From NCBI GenBank assembly GCA_910577995.1, contig CAJTND010000007.1, forward strand, positions 15,925 through 35,232: a DNA stretch of 19,308 bases. The letters are read 5' to 3'. Both the position numbers and the translations under genes were made by a program. Under the pieces are notes generated by a model. That model worked only from the letters and a program-made list of their open reading frames with translations, was not told where the DNA came from and searched no databases. Below are positions 1-5,644 of this stretch, in pieces (position 1 is the stretch's first letter; the number at the start of each line of letters is the position of its first letter). Source of the DNA: an uncultured Christensenella sp. Its GTDB lineage: Bacteria > Bacillota > Clostridia > Christensenellales > Pumilibacteraceae.

Positions 1-89
1 CTGCCGTAGTCGTCAGCGTGCTTATCGCCAAAGACGTCATCAAGCTTAACGAAAAAGTCAAGAAAGAATCCGACGGCGACGAGTATTAA
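1..89 (+). CDS. C-terminal fragment of a membrane protein (partial)
   Basis: Only the last 28 codons are present, read from base 3 to a TAA at 87-89. The peptide begins with a hydrophobic run (AVVVSVLIAKD) and ends in a charged, Lys/Glu/Asp-rich tail (KKESDGDEY). This looks like the end of a last transmembrane helix with a cytoplasmic tail. A strong terminator follows about 30 bases downstream, which supports a real gene end. No family can be assigned from so short a piece. Confidence 0.55.
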   Translation, partial: AVVVSVLIAKDVIKLNEKVKKESDGDEY

Positions 90-120
90 GACAGAATGAT
101 CACATACGTATAGCAAAGCA

Positions 121-164
121 AAGCGCATCCCGCGGCATAAACGCCGACGGGATGCGTTTGTTTT
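121..164 (+). terminator. Rho-independent terminator after the upstream gene
   Basis: The stem AAGCGCATCCCG (121-132) pairs with CGGGATGCGTTT (148-159) with one wobble or mismatch near the base. An inner GGC/GCC pairing surrounds the loop, and a T-rich tail (TTTGTTTT) follows. It separates the upstream gene from the two-component operon. Confidence 0.85.
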
Positions 165-178
165 GTTCGGAATACTGC

Positions 179-208
179 GCAGTTCGTCACGAATATCTTG
201 CCGTTTGT
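179..208 (+). promoter_or_regulatory. Putative LytTR-regulator direct-repeat binding site
   Basis: Two 9-bp direct repeats, GCAGTTCGT (179-187) and GCCGTTTGT (200-208), are separated by 12 bases. Each matches 8 of 9 positions of the published LytTR consensus [TA][AC][CA]GTTN[AG][TG], for which the known spacing is 12-13 bp. Both deviate only at position 1 (G). A third, weaker copy, ACCGTTGCG, lies at 214-222 and runs into the -35 box. The site sits just upstream of the promoter of an operon that itself encodes a LytTR regulator, so autoregulation is the likely role. Consensus and spacing are established knowledge; the function here is inference. Confidence 0.5.
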
Positions 209-217
209 AAAAAACCG

Positions 218-246
218 TTGCGTTTTATATCGTAATATGTTACATT
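218..246 (+). promoter_or_regulatory. Promoter of the two-component operon
   Basis: TTGCGT (218-223), a 17-bp spacer and TACATT (241-246), preceded by a TGn extension (TGT at 238-240). The predicted start of transcription is near 253, leaving a 25-nt leader before the GTG start. The weak -35 and -10 boxes fit a promoter that needs an activator, in line with the LytTR-like repeats upstream. Confidence 0.5.
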
Positions 247-277
247 TATTTAGAAATTTCGGAGGAACAGGCGGACG

Positions 278-1669
278 GTGAGAGAGGCATTCGAGGTCTT
301 TTTTATACATATATTCGATTTGCCTTTTGCCATGCAGATCTTGTGCGCGACGGTATCTACGGTATTGCTGCTCGGCGTGCGCAAACAGACCAAGATCCGG
401 CGCATCGTAATAGACATAGTTTGGCTGTACGCGGTGTTTTTCGCGCTGCACACGTTCTTTAACGTCGTGGGCTGGTTCTTGCCGCGTCGGCTTGCATTCA
501 CTTCCGACCTTGTTTATTTTTTAGGCATCATACTTTATACCGTTACGGCGAGCCGTCACAAATGGATAAGCCGCCTTGCCATGGCGAGCGTCGTATTCTC
601 GCTCAATACGCTTATGGCGTCGCTCGGTACGGTATTCGGCAACGCGATAGAAATGCACTTCGACGGATTCGATATTTCCATTACCAAGATCATTGCGTAT
701 CTTATAGTTGTAGCGTGTTCCGTCGTGTTCTTTAAGTATCCGCTGTTCAAGTTCGAGACCAATCTTTTCGACTGTATACTCAACGTCGTGTGCAACGTCC
801 TGTCCGCGCTTCTTTTCGTCATATACGAATACGTGCGTCGGTCGAGCCATGAATGGATGACGATAGGCTTTCAGATATCCGGTTTCATGACGGTAGTCAT
901 AATCTTTCTTTTCGCTATAAACATCGTCACGTACTTCATGACGTACAAGCTGTGCGGTCAGCGCGAGCGCGCGCTCGATCTCAGTCTCCAAGCTCAGAAA
1001 GAGCAGGGACTGAAAGAGCTTTTGAAACTGAACGAGAGCAAGCTCGCGGAACTGCGCGAGGTCAGGCACGACGTTAAAAATCAATACGCATATATGCAGA
1101 TGCTTTTGGAGAACGACAAGTTCGACGAGCTCAAAGCGTATTTCGACGAGGTGCTCGGCACGCTTGCGAAGCCGCTGTTCAAATCGGTCGACAGCGGCAA
1201 CGCTCTCATCGACTCCGTGCTCAATCTCGGATTGACCAAGGCGAGCGAGGCTGGCGTCGCGCTCGACCTGAGAGTGTCCGTGCCGCCCGTACTGCCGTTT
1301 TCCAAATCGACACTGCTCTCGCTTTTCGCCAACGTTATCGACAATGCGGTAGAGGCGGTGGTGCGCGACGGGATGGAAAACGCGACTGTCGAGGTGACGC
1401 TCGGCATGCAGGGCGACTACATGTTGTTCTGCGTGAGCAATCCGACGCGGCTCGAGGATTCGGAGTCGATAGACGATCTCGTTACGAGCAAGAGCGATAA
1501 GACCGTGCACGGGCTCGGCTCGAAGATAATCAAAAAGACGGTCAAAAAATGCAACGGATACTGTCGGCGTTTCGTAAAAGACGGCAAATTCGTTTCGGAA
1601 TGCCTGCTCGATACGCTGTACAAAGAAAAATCGGGGGGGGGGCGCATATTTAATGAAAAAACGTCTTAA
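278..1669 (+). CDS. AgrC/LytS-type sensor histidine kinase (GHKL ATPase)
   Basis: A 463-aa membrane sensor kinase that would phosphorylate the LytTR regulator encoded next to it. Residues 1 to about 220 hold several hydrophobic helices (roughly six or seven), a sensor layout typical of peptide-sensing AgrC-like kinases. A coiled coil (about 225-262) leads to the phosphoacceptor motif RHDVKNQ, with His264. The ATPase domain shows the N box (N352 and N356 in FANVIDNAVEA) and the G box HGLGSK (411-416), as in the GHKL family (HATPase_c_5). The start is GTG, with GGAGGA at 261-266. The end is unusual: a run of ten Gs (1633-1642) encodes SGGG, and the frame then overlaps the regulator gene by 17 bases. 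The ATPase core is already complete before this tail. No AgrB/AgrD-like genes are seen nearby, so the ligand is unknown. Confidence 0.9.
   Translation: MREAFEVFFIHIFDLPFAMQILCATVSTVLLLGVRKQTKIRRIVIDIVWLYAVFFALHTFFNVVGWFLPRRLAFTSDLVYFLGIILYTVTASRHKWISRLAMASVVFSLNTLMASLGTVFGNAIEMHFDGFDISITKIIAYLIVVACSVVFFKYPLFKFETNLFDCILNVVCNVLSALLFVIYEYVRRSSHEWMTIGFQISGFMTVVIIFLFAINIVTYFMTYKLCGQRERALDLSLQAQKEQGLKELLKLNESKLAELREVRHDVKNQYAYMQMLLENDKFDELKAYFDEVLGTLAKPLFKSVDSGNALIDSVLNLGLTKASEAGVALDLRVSVPPVLPFSKSTLLSLFANVIDNAVEAVVRDGMENATVEVTLGMQGDYMLFCVSNPTRLEDSESIDDLVTSKSDKTVHGLGSKIIKKTVKKCNGYCRRFVKDGKFVSECLLDTLYKEKSGGGRIFNEKTS
1633..1642 (+). repeat. G10 homopolymer at the kinase/regulator junction
   Basis: Ten consecutive Gs lie inside the last codons of the kinase and 10 bases before the ATG of the regulator, where they can also act as a G-rich Shine-Dalgarno. 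As read (G10) the kinase ends at 1669. With G9 the kinase frame runs straight into the regulator frame, giving one fused ORF of about 706 aa. With G11 the kinase ends at a TAA that overlaps the regulator ATG (TAATG). Tracts of this length are prone to slippage, but also to sequencing error. Confidence 0.85.
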
Positions 1670-2399
1670 TATCGCCGTATGCGACGACGAACTCAAAACT
1701 TTGGATATTATCATCGCGACGGTGGAAAAATGTTTTTCCTCGCACGATATAGAAACGGATATCGACGGATTCAGGACGCCCGACGAGCTTTGGCAGACGC
1801 TCGGCAAGCAGTCTTATAACCTCGTTTTTCTCGACATCAACATGCCAGACACGGACGGCGTAGCGCTCGGCAAAAAGATATCGGAGCTAACGAACCGTCC
1901 CGATATAATTTTCGTGTCGAGCAATACCGACAGGGTGTTTGATACTTTTGTCGTGAACCCGTTCGGTTTCGTTCGCAAGTCCGAGTTCTTAAAGGACGTT
2001 GCGTCGGTCATCGACAGATACGTAGCTAAAAGATCGGACGAGCCGAGGACGCTTTTGCGTTTCGATATGAAGGACCGCGGCGGGCTCGTCGCGCTCGACG
2101 TAAGTCAGCTCAAATACGTCGAGTGCCTGCGCAACGAACAGATGTTTTACATGGACGGGCTTGAGGATCGCACCGTGCGTTCGCGCATGGAGGAACTGGA
2201 AAAAACGCTCGCGCCGTATGATTTTGTCCGCATACACAAGGGCTATCTCGTAAACTACGCGTATATAAGGCGTTTCGATAACAACGACGTGACGCTCGTC
2301 AGCGGCGAGGTGCTGCCCGTCGGCAGGTCCAAGCGCGCCGACGCCATGGAGAAATACCTCGAATACGTGCATAAACACGGCACGTCGATAATCGGCTGA
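1653..2399 (+). CDS. LytTR-family response regulator
   Basis: A 248-aa response regulator of the AgrA/LytR class. The receiver domain (about 1-125) has the acidic pair D11-D12, the phosphoacceptor Asp61 in LVFLDINMPDTDG, and a conserved Lys near 110 (FVRKS). The C-terminal LytTR DNA-binding domain (about 130-240) is recognisable from VSQLKYVECLRN, the FVRIHKGYLVNYAYI block and LPVGRSKR. It overlaps the kinase gene by 17 bases, so the two are translationally coupled. The only Shine-Dalgarno candidate is the G10 tract. The likely target includes its own promoter, where LytTR-like repeats are seen. A terminator follows within 50 bases. Confidence 0.93.
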   Translation: MKKRLNIAVCDDELKTLDIIIATVEKCFSSHDIETDIDGFRTPDELWQTLGKQSYNLVFLDINMPDTDGVALGKKISELTNRPDIIFVSSNTDRVFDTFVVNPFGFVRKSEFLKDVASVIDRYVAKRSDEPRTLLRFDMKDRGGLVALDVSQLKYVECLRNEQMFYMDGLEDRTVRSRMEELEKTLAPYDFVRIHKGYLVNYAYIRRFDNNDVTLVSGEVLPVGRSKRADAMEKYLEYVHKHGTSIIG

Positions 2400-2448
2400 A
2401 AAAGGCATACGGTGTAACTGAAAGATCCATCGCCGCTCATCGGGAGGC

Positions 2449-2482
2449 AGGCGGGCGGAGGCTGTCGAGCCGCCGCCTTTTT
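2449..2482 (+). terminator. Rho-independent terminator of the two-component operon
   Basis: AGGCGG (2449-2454) pairs with CCGCCT (2473-2478), and an inner GGCT/AGCC stem encloses the loop GTCG. A T5 run (2478-2482) follows. Confidence 0.75.
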
Positions 2483-2541
2483 GTATCGTCGACGCGAAAA
2501 CGGCGGAGGGCGGGGGCGCGGAAAAATCTTTCGTCAAACTA

Positions 2542-2570
2542 TTGCTTTTTTCGACTTTATATGTTATAAT
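2542..2570 (+). promoter_or_regulatory. spoVG promoter
   Basis: TTGCTT (2542-2547), 17-bp spacer, TATAAT (2565-2570) with the extended -10 TGT (2562-2564). The predicted transcript starts near 2577, about 28 bases before the GTG. The region from 2483 to 2541 between terminator and promoter shows nothing else. It resembles a housekeeping sigma-A promoter rather than the sigma-H promoter of Bacillus spoVG. Confidence 0.7.
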
Positions 2571-2604
2571 CCATACATACCATCGTAAGCACGGAGGGGA
2601 AGAA

Positions 2605-2892
2605 GTGGAAATTACCGAGGTAAGATTGCGTCTTGTGCGCGATCCCGGCAAGCTCAAAGCTGCCGCGTCGATAACCATCGACGATTGCTTTGTTGTCCAT
2701 GACCTGCGCGTCGTTGAAAACGAGGGGAACTTATTTATAGCAATGCCCAATAAGCGTATCGGCACCGGAGAGTTCCGCGACATCGCGCATCCTATCAACA
2801 ATGAAACGCGCGATCATATCGCAAAGCTCGTTCTTGACAAGTATAAGGAAGAGCTTGAAAAGGCGTCAGCGCAAAACGCGTCCGACGAGTAG
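2605..2892 (+). CDS. spoVG: SpoVG family regulator
   Basis: A 95-aa protein that matches SpoVG along its whole length: MEITEVRLRLV at the start, then ASITIDDCFVVHDLRVVE, LFIAMPNKR and EFRDIAHPIN, all hallmark blocks of the family. SpoVG is a small site-specific DNA- and RNA-binding regulator of cell division, sporulation or envelope traits in Bacillota, acting in the cytoplasm. The open frame extends upstream to 2542, but that part holds the promoter. The GTG at 2605 follows GGAGGGG (2593-2599) and gives the family's usual start. It is monocistronic, with its own promoter and a weak hairpin downstream. Presence of spoVG alone does not show that the organism sporulates. Confidence 0.96.
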   Translation: MEITEVRLRLVRDPGKLKAAASITIDDCFVVHDLRVVENEGNLFIAMPNKRIGTGEFRDIAHPINNETRDHIAKLVLDKYKEELEKASAQNASDE

Positions 2893-2897
2893 CCGTT

Positions 2898-2911
2898 CGC
2901 CCGTAAGGGCG
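2898..2911 (+). other. Small stable hairpin with GTAA tetraloop after spoVG
   Basis: CGCCC (2898-2902), loop GTAA, GGGCG (2907-2911): a GNRA-capped stem without a T run, lying 6 bases after the spoVG stop. It may protect the 3' end of the transcript. Confidence 0.4.
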
Positions 2912-2952
2912 CGGCGGTCGGATACTCAACATCACGAAAGGACATGCGGTCG

Positions 2953-2974
2953 AAAAGCGGCGTAAAGCCGTTTT
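2953..2974 (+). terminator. Weak terminator downstream of spoVG
   Basis: CGGC (2958-2961), loop GTAAA, GCCG (2967-2970), followed by TTTT and preceded by AAAA that can extend the stem past one bulged base. It is short and partly interrupted. The rest of the spoVG-secG gap holds only a T7 run near 2987-2993 and the secG promoter. Confidence 0.45.
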
Positions 2975-3058
2975 ATTGACGTTAGGTTTTTTTGCCGTCC
3001 GCGCGAATCGGCGGGGCTTGCGCGTGCAGGTAATTTGTTTATAAGCATGTAAAAACGC

Positions 3059-3087
3059 TTGCTTTTATCATGACGCCGTGATATAAT
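3059..3087 (+). promoter_or_regulatory. secG promoter
   Basis: TTGCTT (3059-3064), 17-bp spacer, TATAAT (3082-3087) with extended -10 TGA (3079-3081). Same box sequences and spacing as the spoVG promoter. The predicted transcript start is near 3094, 27 bases before the ATG. Confidence 0.7.
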
Positions 3088-3120
3088 TACCGATACAAAC
3101 GAAATTCGCAGAGGTCGATA

Positions 3121-3411
3121 ATGAATTTACTCTCGATCGCGGGTTGGATAACCGACTCGTTCCCTATAATAAGGATAGTCCTCATCAGCTTGATGGTGGC
3201 GATCGGGCTTGCGCTCATCGTTATCATACTGTTCCAGCCGTCCTCGTCTTCGGGCATGGGCGCGTTGTCCGGTCAGCGCGACACGTTCTATTCCAAGGAC
3301 AAGTCCAAGTCGCTCGAATCGGTCATGAAGAAGATAACCATAGTGCTCGGCATCGCCGAGGGCGTGCTGGCGATACTGTTCTTCGTGACGTTGGTCATAT
3401 ACAGAGGTTGA
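3121..3411 (+). CDS. secG: Preprotein translocase subunit SecG
   Basis: A 96-aa small membrane protein. Two transmembrane helices (about 16-39 and 68-93) flank a loop carrying LFQPSSSSGMGALSGQ and a YSKDKSKSLESVMKK segment, the pattern of SecG (helix, Ser/Gly-rich SGALSG-type loop, basic stretch, helix). SecG is the accessory subunit of the SecYEG export channel in the cytoplasmic membrane. Start ATG follows GAGGT at 3112-3116. Its neighbour is RNase R, a conserved secG-rnr order in Bacillota, though here a terminator lies between them and smpB does not follow. Confidence 0.93.
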   Translation: MNLLSIAGWITDSFPIIRIVLISLMVAIGLALIVIILFQPSSSSGMGALSGQRDTFYSKDKSKSLESVMKKITIVLGIAEGVLAILFFVTLVIYRG

Positions 3412-3424
3412 TATAAATGATCGA

Positions 3425-3446
3425 GGGCTTGCAAAAGCCCTTTTTT
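3425..3446 (+). terminator. Rho-independent terminator after secG
   Basis: Perfect stem GGGCTT (3425-3430), loop GCAA, AAGCCC (3435-3440), followed by T6. Expression of the RNase R gene beyond it would need read-through or a promoter in 3447-3485 that I could not identify with confidence. Confidence 0.88.
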
Positions 3447-3497
3447 GTTGGGCGGCAGGCGTGTTGTGTGCAATACTATATTCCCAAGGTGAAATAA

Positions 3498-5516
3498 TTG
3501 AAAAAGAAAACCAACGTAAAACATCAAGGCGGACGCGGTAACGGCAAAAGACCGTCCGGAGTCCGAAACGGCAGAACGTCGAGCGTCCGAAACGGCGCTT
3601 CGCCGCGGCACGAGGCGTACTCGCTCCCGACCGTGAGGGGGCTTTTGGACTGCAAAGGCGACAGGTTCGGCTTTATCGCCGACGCGCTCGGCGACGTGTT
3701 CGTTTCCGGCAGGAATCTCGTCGGGGCGCGGCACGGCGATACCGTTCGCGCCGTCATAATCGGCGACCGCGCCATGCGCGATGGGCGGCGGCGCGAGGGG
3801 CGTATCATAGAGATAGTCGAGCGCAATCCGCTCAACATCGTTGCTACGGTGACTTTCCGCGACAACGTTTTTTACGCTTTGCCCGACGACAGGCATTACG
3901 GCGAGTGCATTGAGATAACGTCGCTCGGCGGCGCGCGCGAGTTCGACAAGGTATTGATAAAGCTCGTTTGCGGGATCAACGAGGGCGGCGACCGCGCGGA
4001 GGTCTCGGCGGTGCTCGGCAGGTTCGACGAGATAGGCATGGACGTCAAAAGCGTTATCGCTTCGCACAACCTGCGCACGGAGTTCCCGAACGACGTGCTC
4101 GACCAAGCCGACGGCTACGGCGAAGAGATCGACGTCAAGGAGGCGCATGCGCCGTACCGCCGCGACTTCCGCGACGAGATAATATTTACTATTGACGGCA
4201 GCGACTCCAAGGACTTTGACGACGCGGTGTCGCTCGTCGCTACGGATAACGGCTATCGGCTGGGTGTGTATATCGCCGACGTCGCGCAGTACGTTACGCC
4301 AAACAGTCCGCTCGACCGCGAGGCGTACCTGCGCGGAACGAGCGTCTATCTTGCCGACCGCGTCATACCGATGCTGCCCGAGAGCCTGTCCAACGGGCTG
4401 TGCTCGCTCAACGAGGGCGAGGACAGGCTGGTGCTCGCCGCGCTCATCGACCTCGACCGCAGCGGCAGGCGCACGGGTTATACCGTGTGCGAGGGCATTA
4501 TACGCTCGACGGCGCGCCTGACTTATACGGGCGTGCAAGCGATGCTCGACGGCGACGAGGCGCTGAGGGCGAAGTACGAGCGCGTCGTGCCGACGCTCGA
4601 ACTGATGAAGGAACTCGCGCAAAAACGGATAGCGCTCAGGGCGGAACGCGGAGCGATAGACTTTAAGCTGACGGAAACGCAGATAACCTTCGACGCGGCG
4701 GGGCACGTCGCGGACATAGAGAAAAAGCCGAGCCTGTTATCGATGCGGATAATAGAAGAGTTCATGATACTCGCCAACTGCGCGGTCGCGGAAAAGTTCG
4801 ATGCGGCTAAGATACCTTTCGTTTACAGAGCGCACGAGCGCCCGTCGGCGGAGAAACTGCAAGCGCTCAACGACTATCTCGAAGCGGTCGGGGCTAAGGC
4901 GCGCTGTCCGCTGTCGCCTACGCCCAAGCAGGTCGCGGCGCTGTTGGACGGCGTGGACGACAGCATATCCGCGGCGGTGTCGCGCGTGACTTTGCGCTCA
5001 ATGGCAAAGGCGACCTACGAGCCGCGCAACCTCGGGCACTACGGGCTTGCCGAGGAGTATTACTGTCACTTCACGTCGCCGATACGTCGGTATCCCGACC
5101 TGTTTATCCACCGCGCGATCAAGCAGTATCTGAGAGGCGGCGCGGCTGCCGCCAAGAAGCTTCGCGACGCCGCGGAAGCCGCCGCCAAGCAAAGCTCCAA
5201 GACCGAGCGCGTAGCGCAGGACTGCGAGCGCAAGGTGGACGACTATAAAAAAGCGGAGTATATGTCGCACCACATCGGCGAACGCTTCAAGGGGCTTATA
5301 AGCTCGGTGACGGATTTTGGGTTTTTCGTCGAGCTCGGCAACTCCGCCGAGGGGCTCGTGCGCATGGCGAGCCTGCCGCCGAATGCGGCGTTCGACGCGA
5401 AACGCATGTGCATCAACTGCGGGCGGCGGCAGTTCCGTCTCGGCGATACCGTCGAGATACAGGTCGACAAAGCGTCGGGCGACCGAGTGGACTTTTCGCT
5501 CGTAGTCGGCGCGTGA
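3498..5516 (+). CDS. rnr: Ribonuclease R (RNB family 3'-5' exoribonuclease)
   Basis: A 672-aa processive 3'-5' exoribonuclease that degrades structured RNA in the cytoplasm. Order of parts: a basic N-terminal tail (about 1-44) containing two copies of SVRNG/GVRNG; OB/cold-shock domains (about 48-200), beginning at GLLDCKGDRFGFI; the RNB catalytic domain with TIDGSDSKDFDDAV, whose Asp233, 239, 241 and 242 match the metal-binding Asp residues of RNase II; the NLGHYGLA and HFTSPIRRYPDL motifs; and a C-terminal S1 domain (about 595-668). It is shorter than typical RNase R (about 750-800 aa). It lacks an N-terminal helix-turn-helix and a basic C-terminal tail; the basic region is at the N terminus instead. 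A CINC pair in the S1 domain is uncommon. The start is TTG with AAGGTGA at 3486-3492. Confidence 0.95.
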   Translation: MKKKTNVKHQGGRGNGKRPSGVRNGRTSSVRNGASPRHEAYSLPTVRGLLDCKGDRFGFIADALGDVFVSGRNLVGARHGDTVRAVIIGDRAMRDGRRREGRIIEIVERNPLNIVATVTFRDNVFYALPDDRHYGECIEITSLGGAREFDKVLIKLVCGINEGGDRAEVSAVLGRFDEIGMDVKSVIASHNLRTEFPNDVLDQADGYGEEIDVKEAHAPYRRDFRDEIIFTIDGSDSKDFDDAVSLVATDNGYRLGVYIADVAQYVTPNSPLDREAYLRGTSVYLADRVIPMLPESLSNGLCSLNEGEDRLVLAALIDLDRSGRRTGYTVCEGIIRSTARLTYTGVQAMLDGDEALRAKYERVVPTLELMKELAQKRIALRAERGAIDFKLTETQITFDAAGHVADIEKKPSLLSMRIIEEFMILANCAVAEKFDAAKIPFVYRAHERPSAEKLQALNDYLEAVGAKARCPLSPTPKQVAALLDGVDDSISAAVSRVTLRSMAKATYEPRNLGHYGLAEEYYCHFTSPIRRYPDLFIHRAIKQYLRGGAAAAKKLRDAAEAAAKQSSKTERVAQDCERKVDDYKKAEYMSHHIGERFKGLISSVTDFGFFVELGNSAEGLVRMASLPPNAAFDAKRMCINCGRRQFRLGDTVEIQVDKASGDRVDFSLVVGA

Positions 5517-5530
5517 CAAAATCCCGTTTA

Positions 5531-5561
5531 TTGCAAAAAATATTGCCAAACGATTGACAAA
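5531..5561 (+). repeat. Three helically phased TTGNNAAA repeats before glnN
   Basis: TTGCAAAA (5531-5538), TTGCCAAA (5543-5550) and TTGACAAA (5554-5561) start 12 and 11 bases apart, close to one DNA turn. The third contains the -35 box. They could be operator half-sites or an AT-rich upstream element; no regulator is identified. Confidence 0.4.
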
Positions 5562-5582
5562 AATCGCAGACGGGGATATACT
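5554..5582 (+). promoter_or_regulatory. glnN promoter
   Basis: Consensus TTGACA (5554-5559), 17-bp spacer, TATACT (5577-5582). The predicted transcript start is near 5589, so the terminator-like hairpin at 5596-5630 lies almost at the 5' end of the RNA. Confidence 0.7.
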
Positions 5583-5595
5583 GAAAAAGATCGGG

Positions 5596-5630
5596 CAAGG
5601 ACGCCGCGACAGCGCGGCGTCCTTGTTTTT
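5596..5630 (+). terminator. Strong terminator-like hairpin in the glnN leader
   Basis: A perfect 13-bp stem, CAAGGACGCCGCG (5596-5608) against CGCGGCGTCCTTG (5613-5625), with loop ACAG, followed by T5. It lies between the predicted glnN promoter and the glnN ribosome site (AAGGAG, 5633-5638). It may end RNase R transcripts, attenuate glnN, or both. No alternative anti-terminator stem was found by eye. Confidence 0.8.
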
Positions 5631-5644
5631 ATAAGGAGATATAT

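Noticed and set aside
90..277. A hidden AgrD-like signal peptide gene near the AgrC-type kinase
   Set aside because: The gap holds a terminator, repeats and a promoter, with no small ORF bearing a ribosome site; the gap after the regulator is also empty.
2944..2979. An 11-codon mini-ORF between spoVG and secG with AAAGGA just before its ATG
   Set aside because: The Shine-Dalgarno is only one base from the ATG, and the ORF is built from the weak terminator hairpin; likely chance.
5589..5644. glnN leader as an ANTAR-responsive or T-box RNA
   Set aside because: Only one stem with a 4-base loop is present; ANTAR targets need two stems with hexaloops, and the leader is far too short for a T-box.
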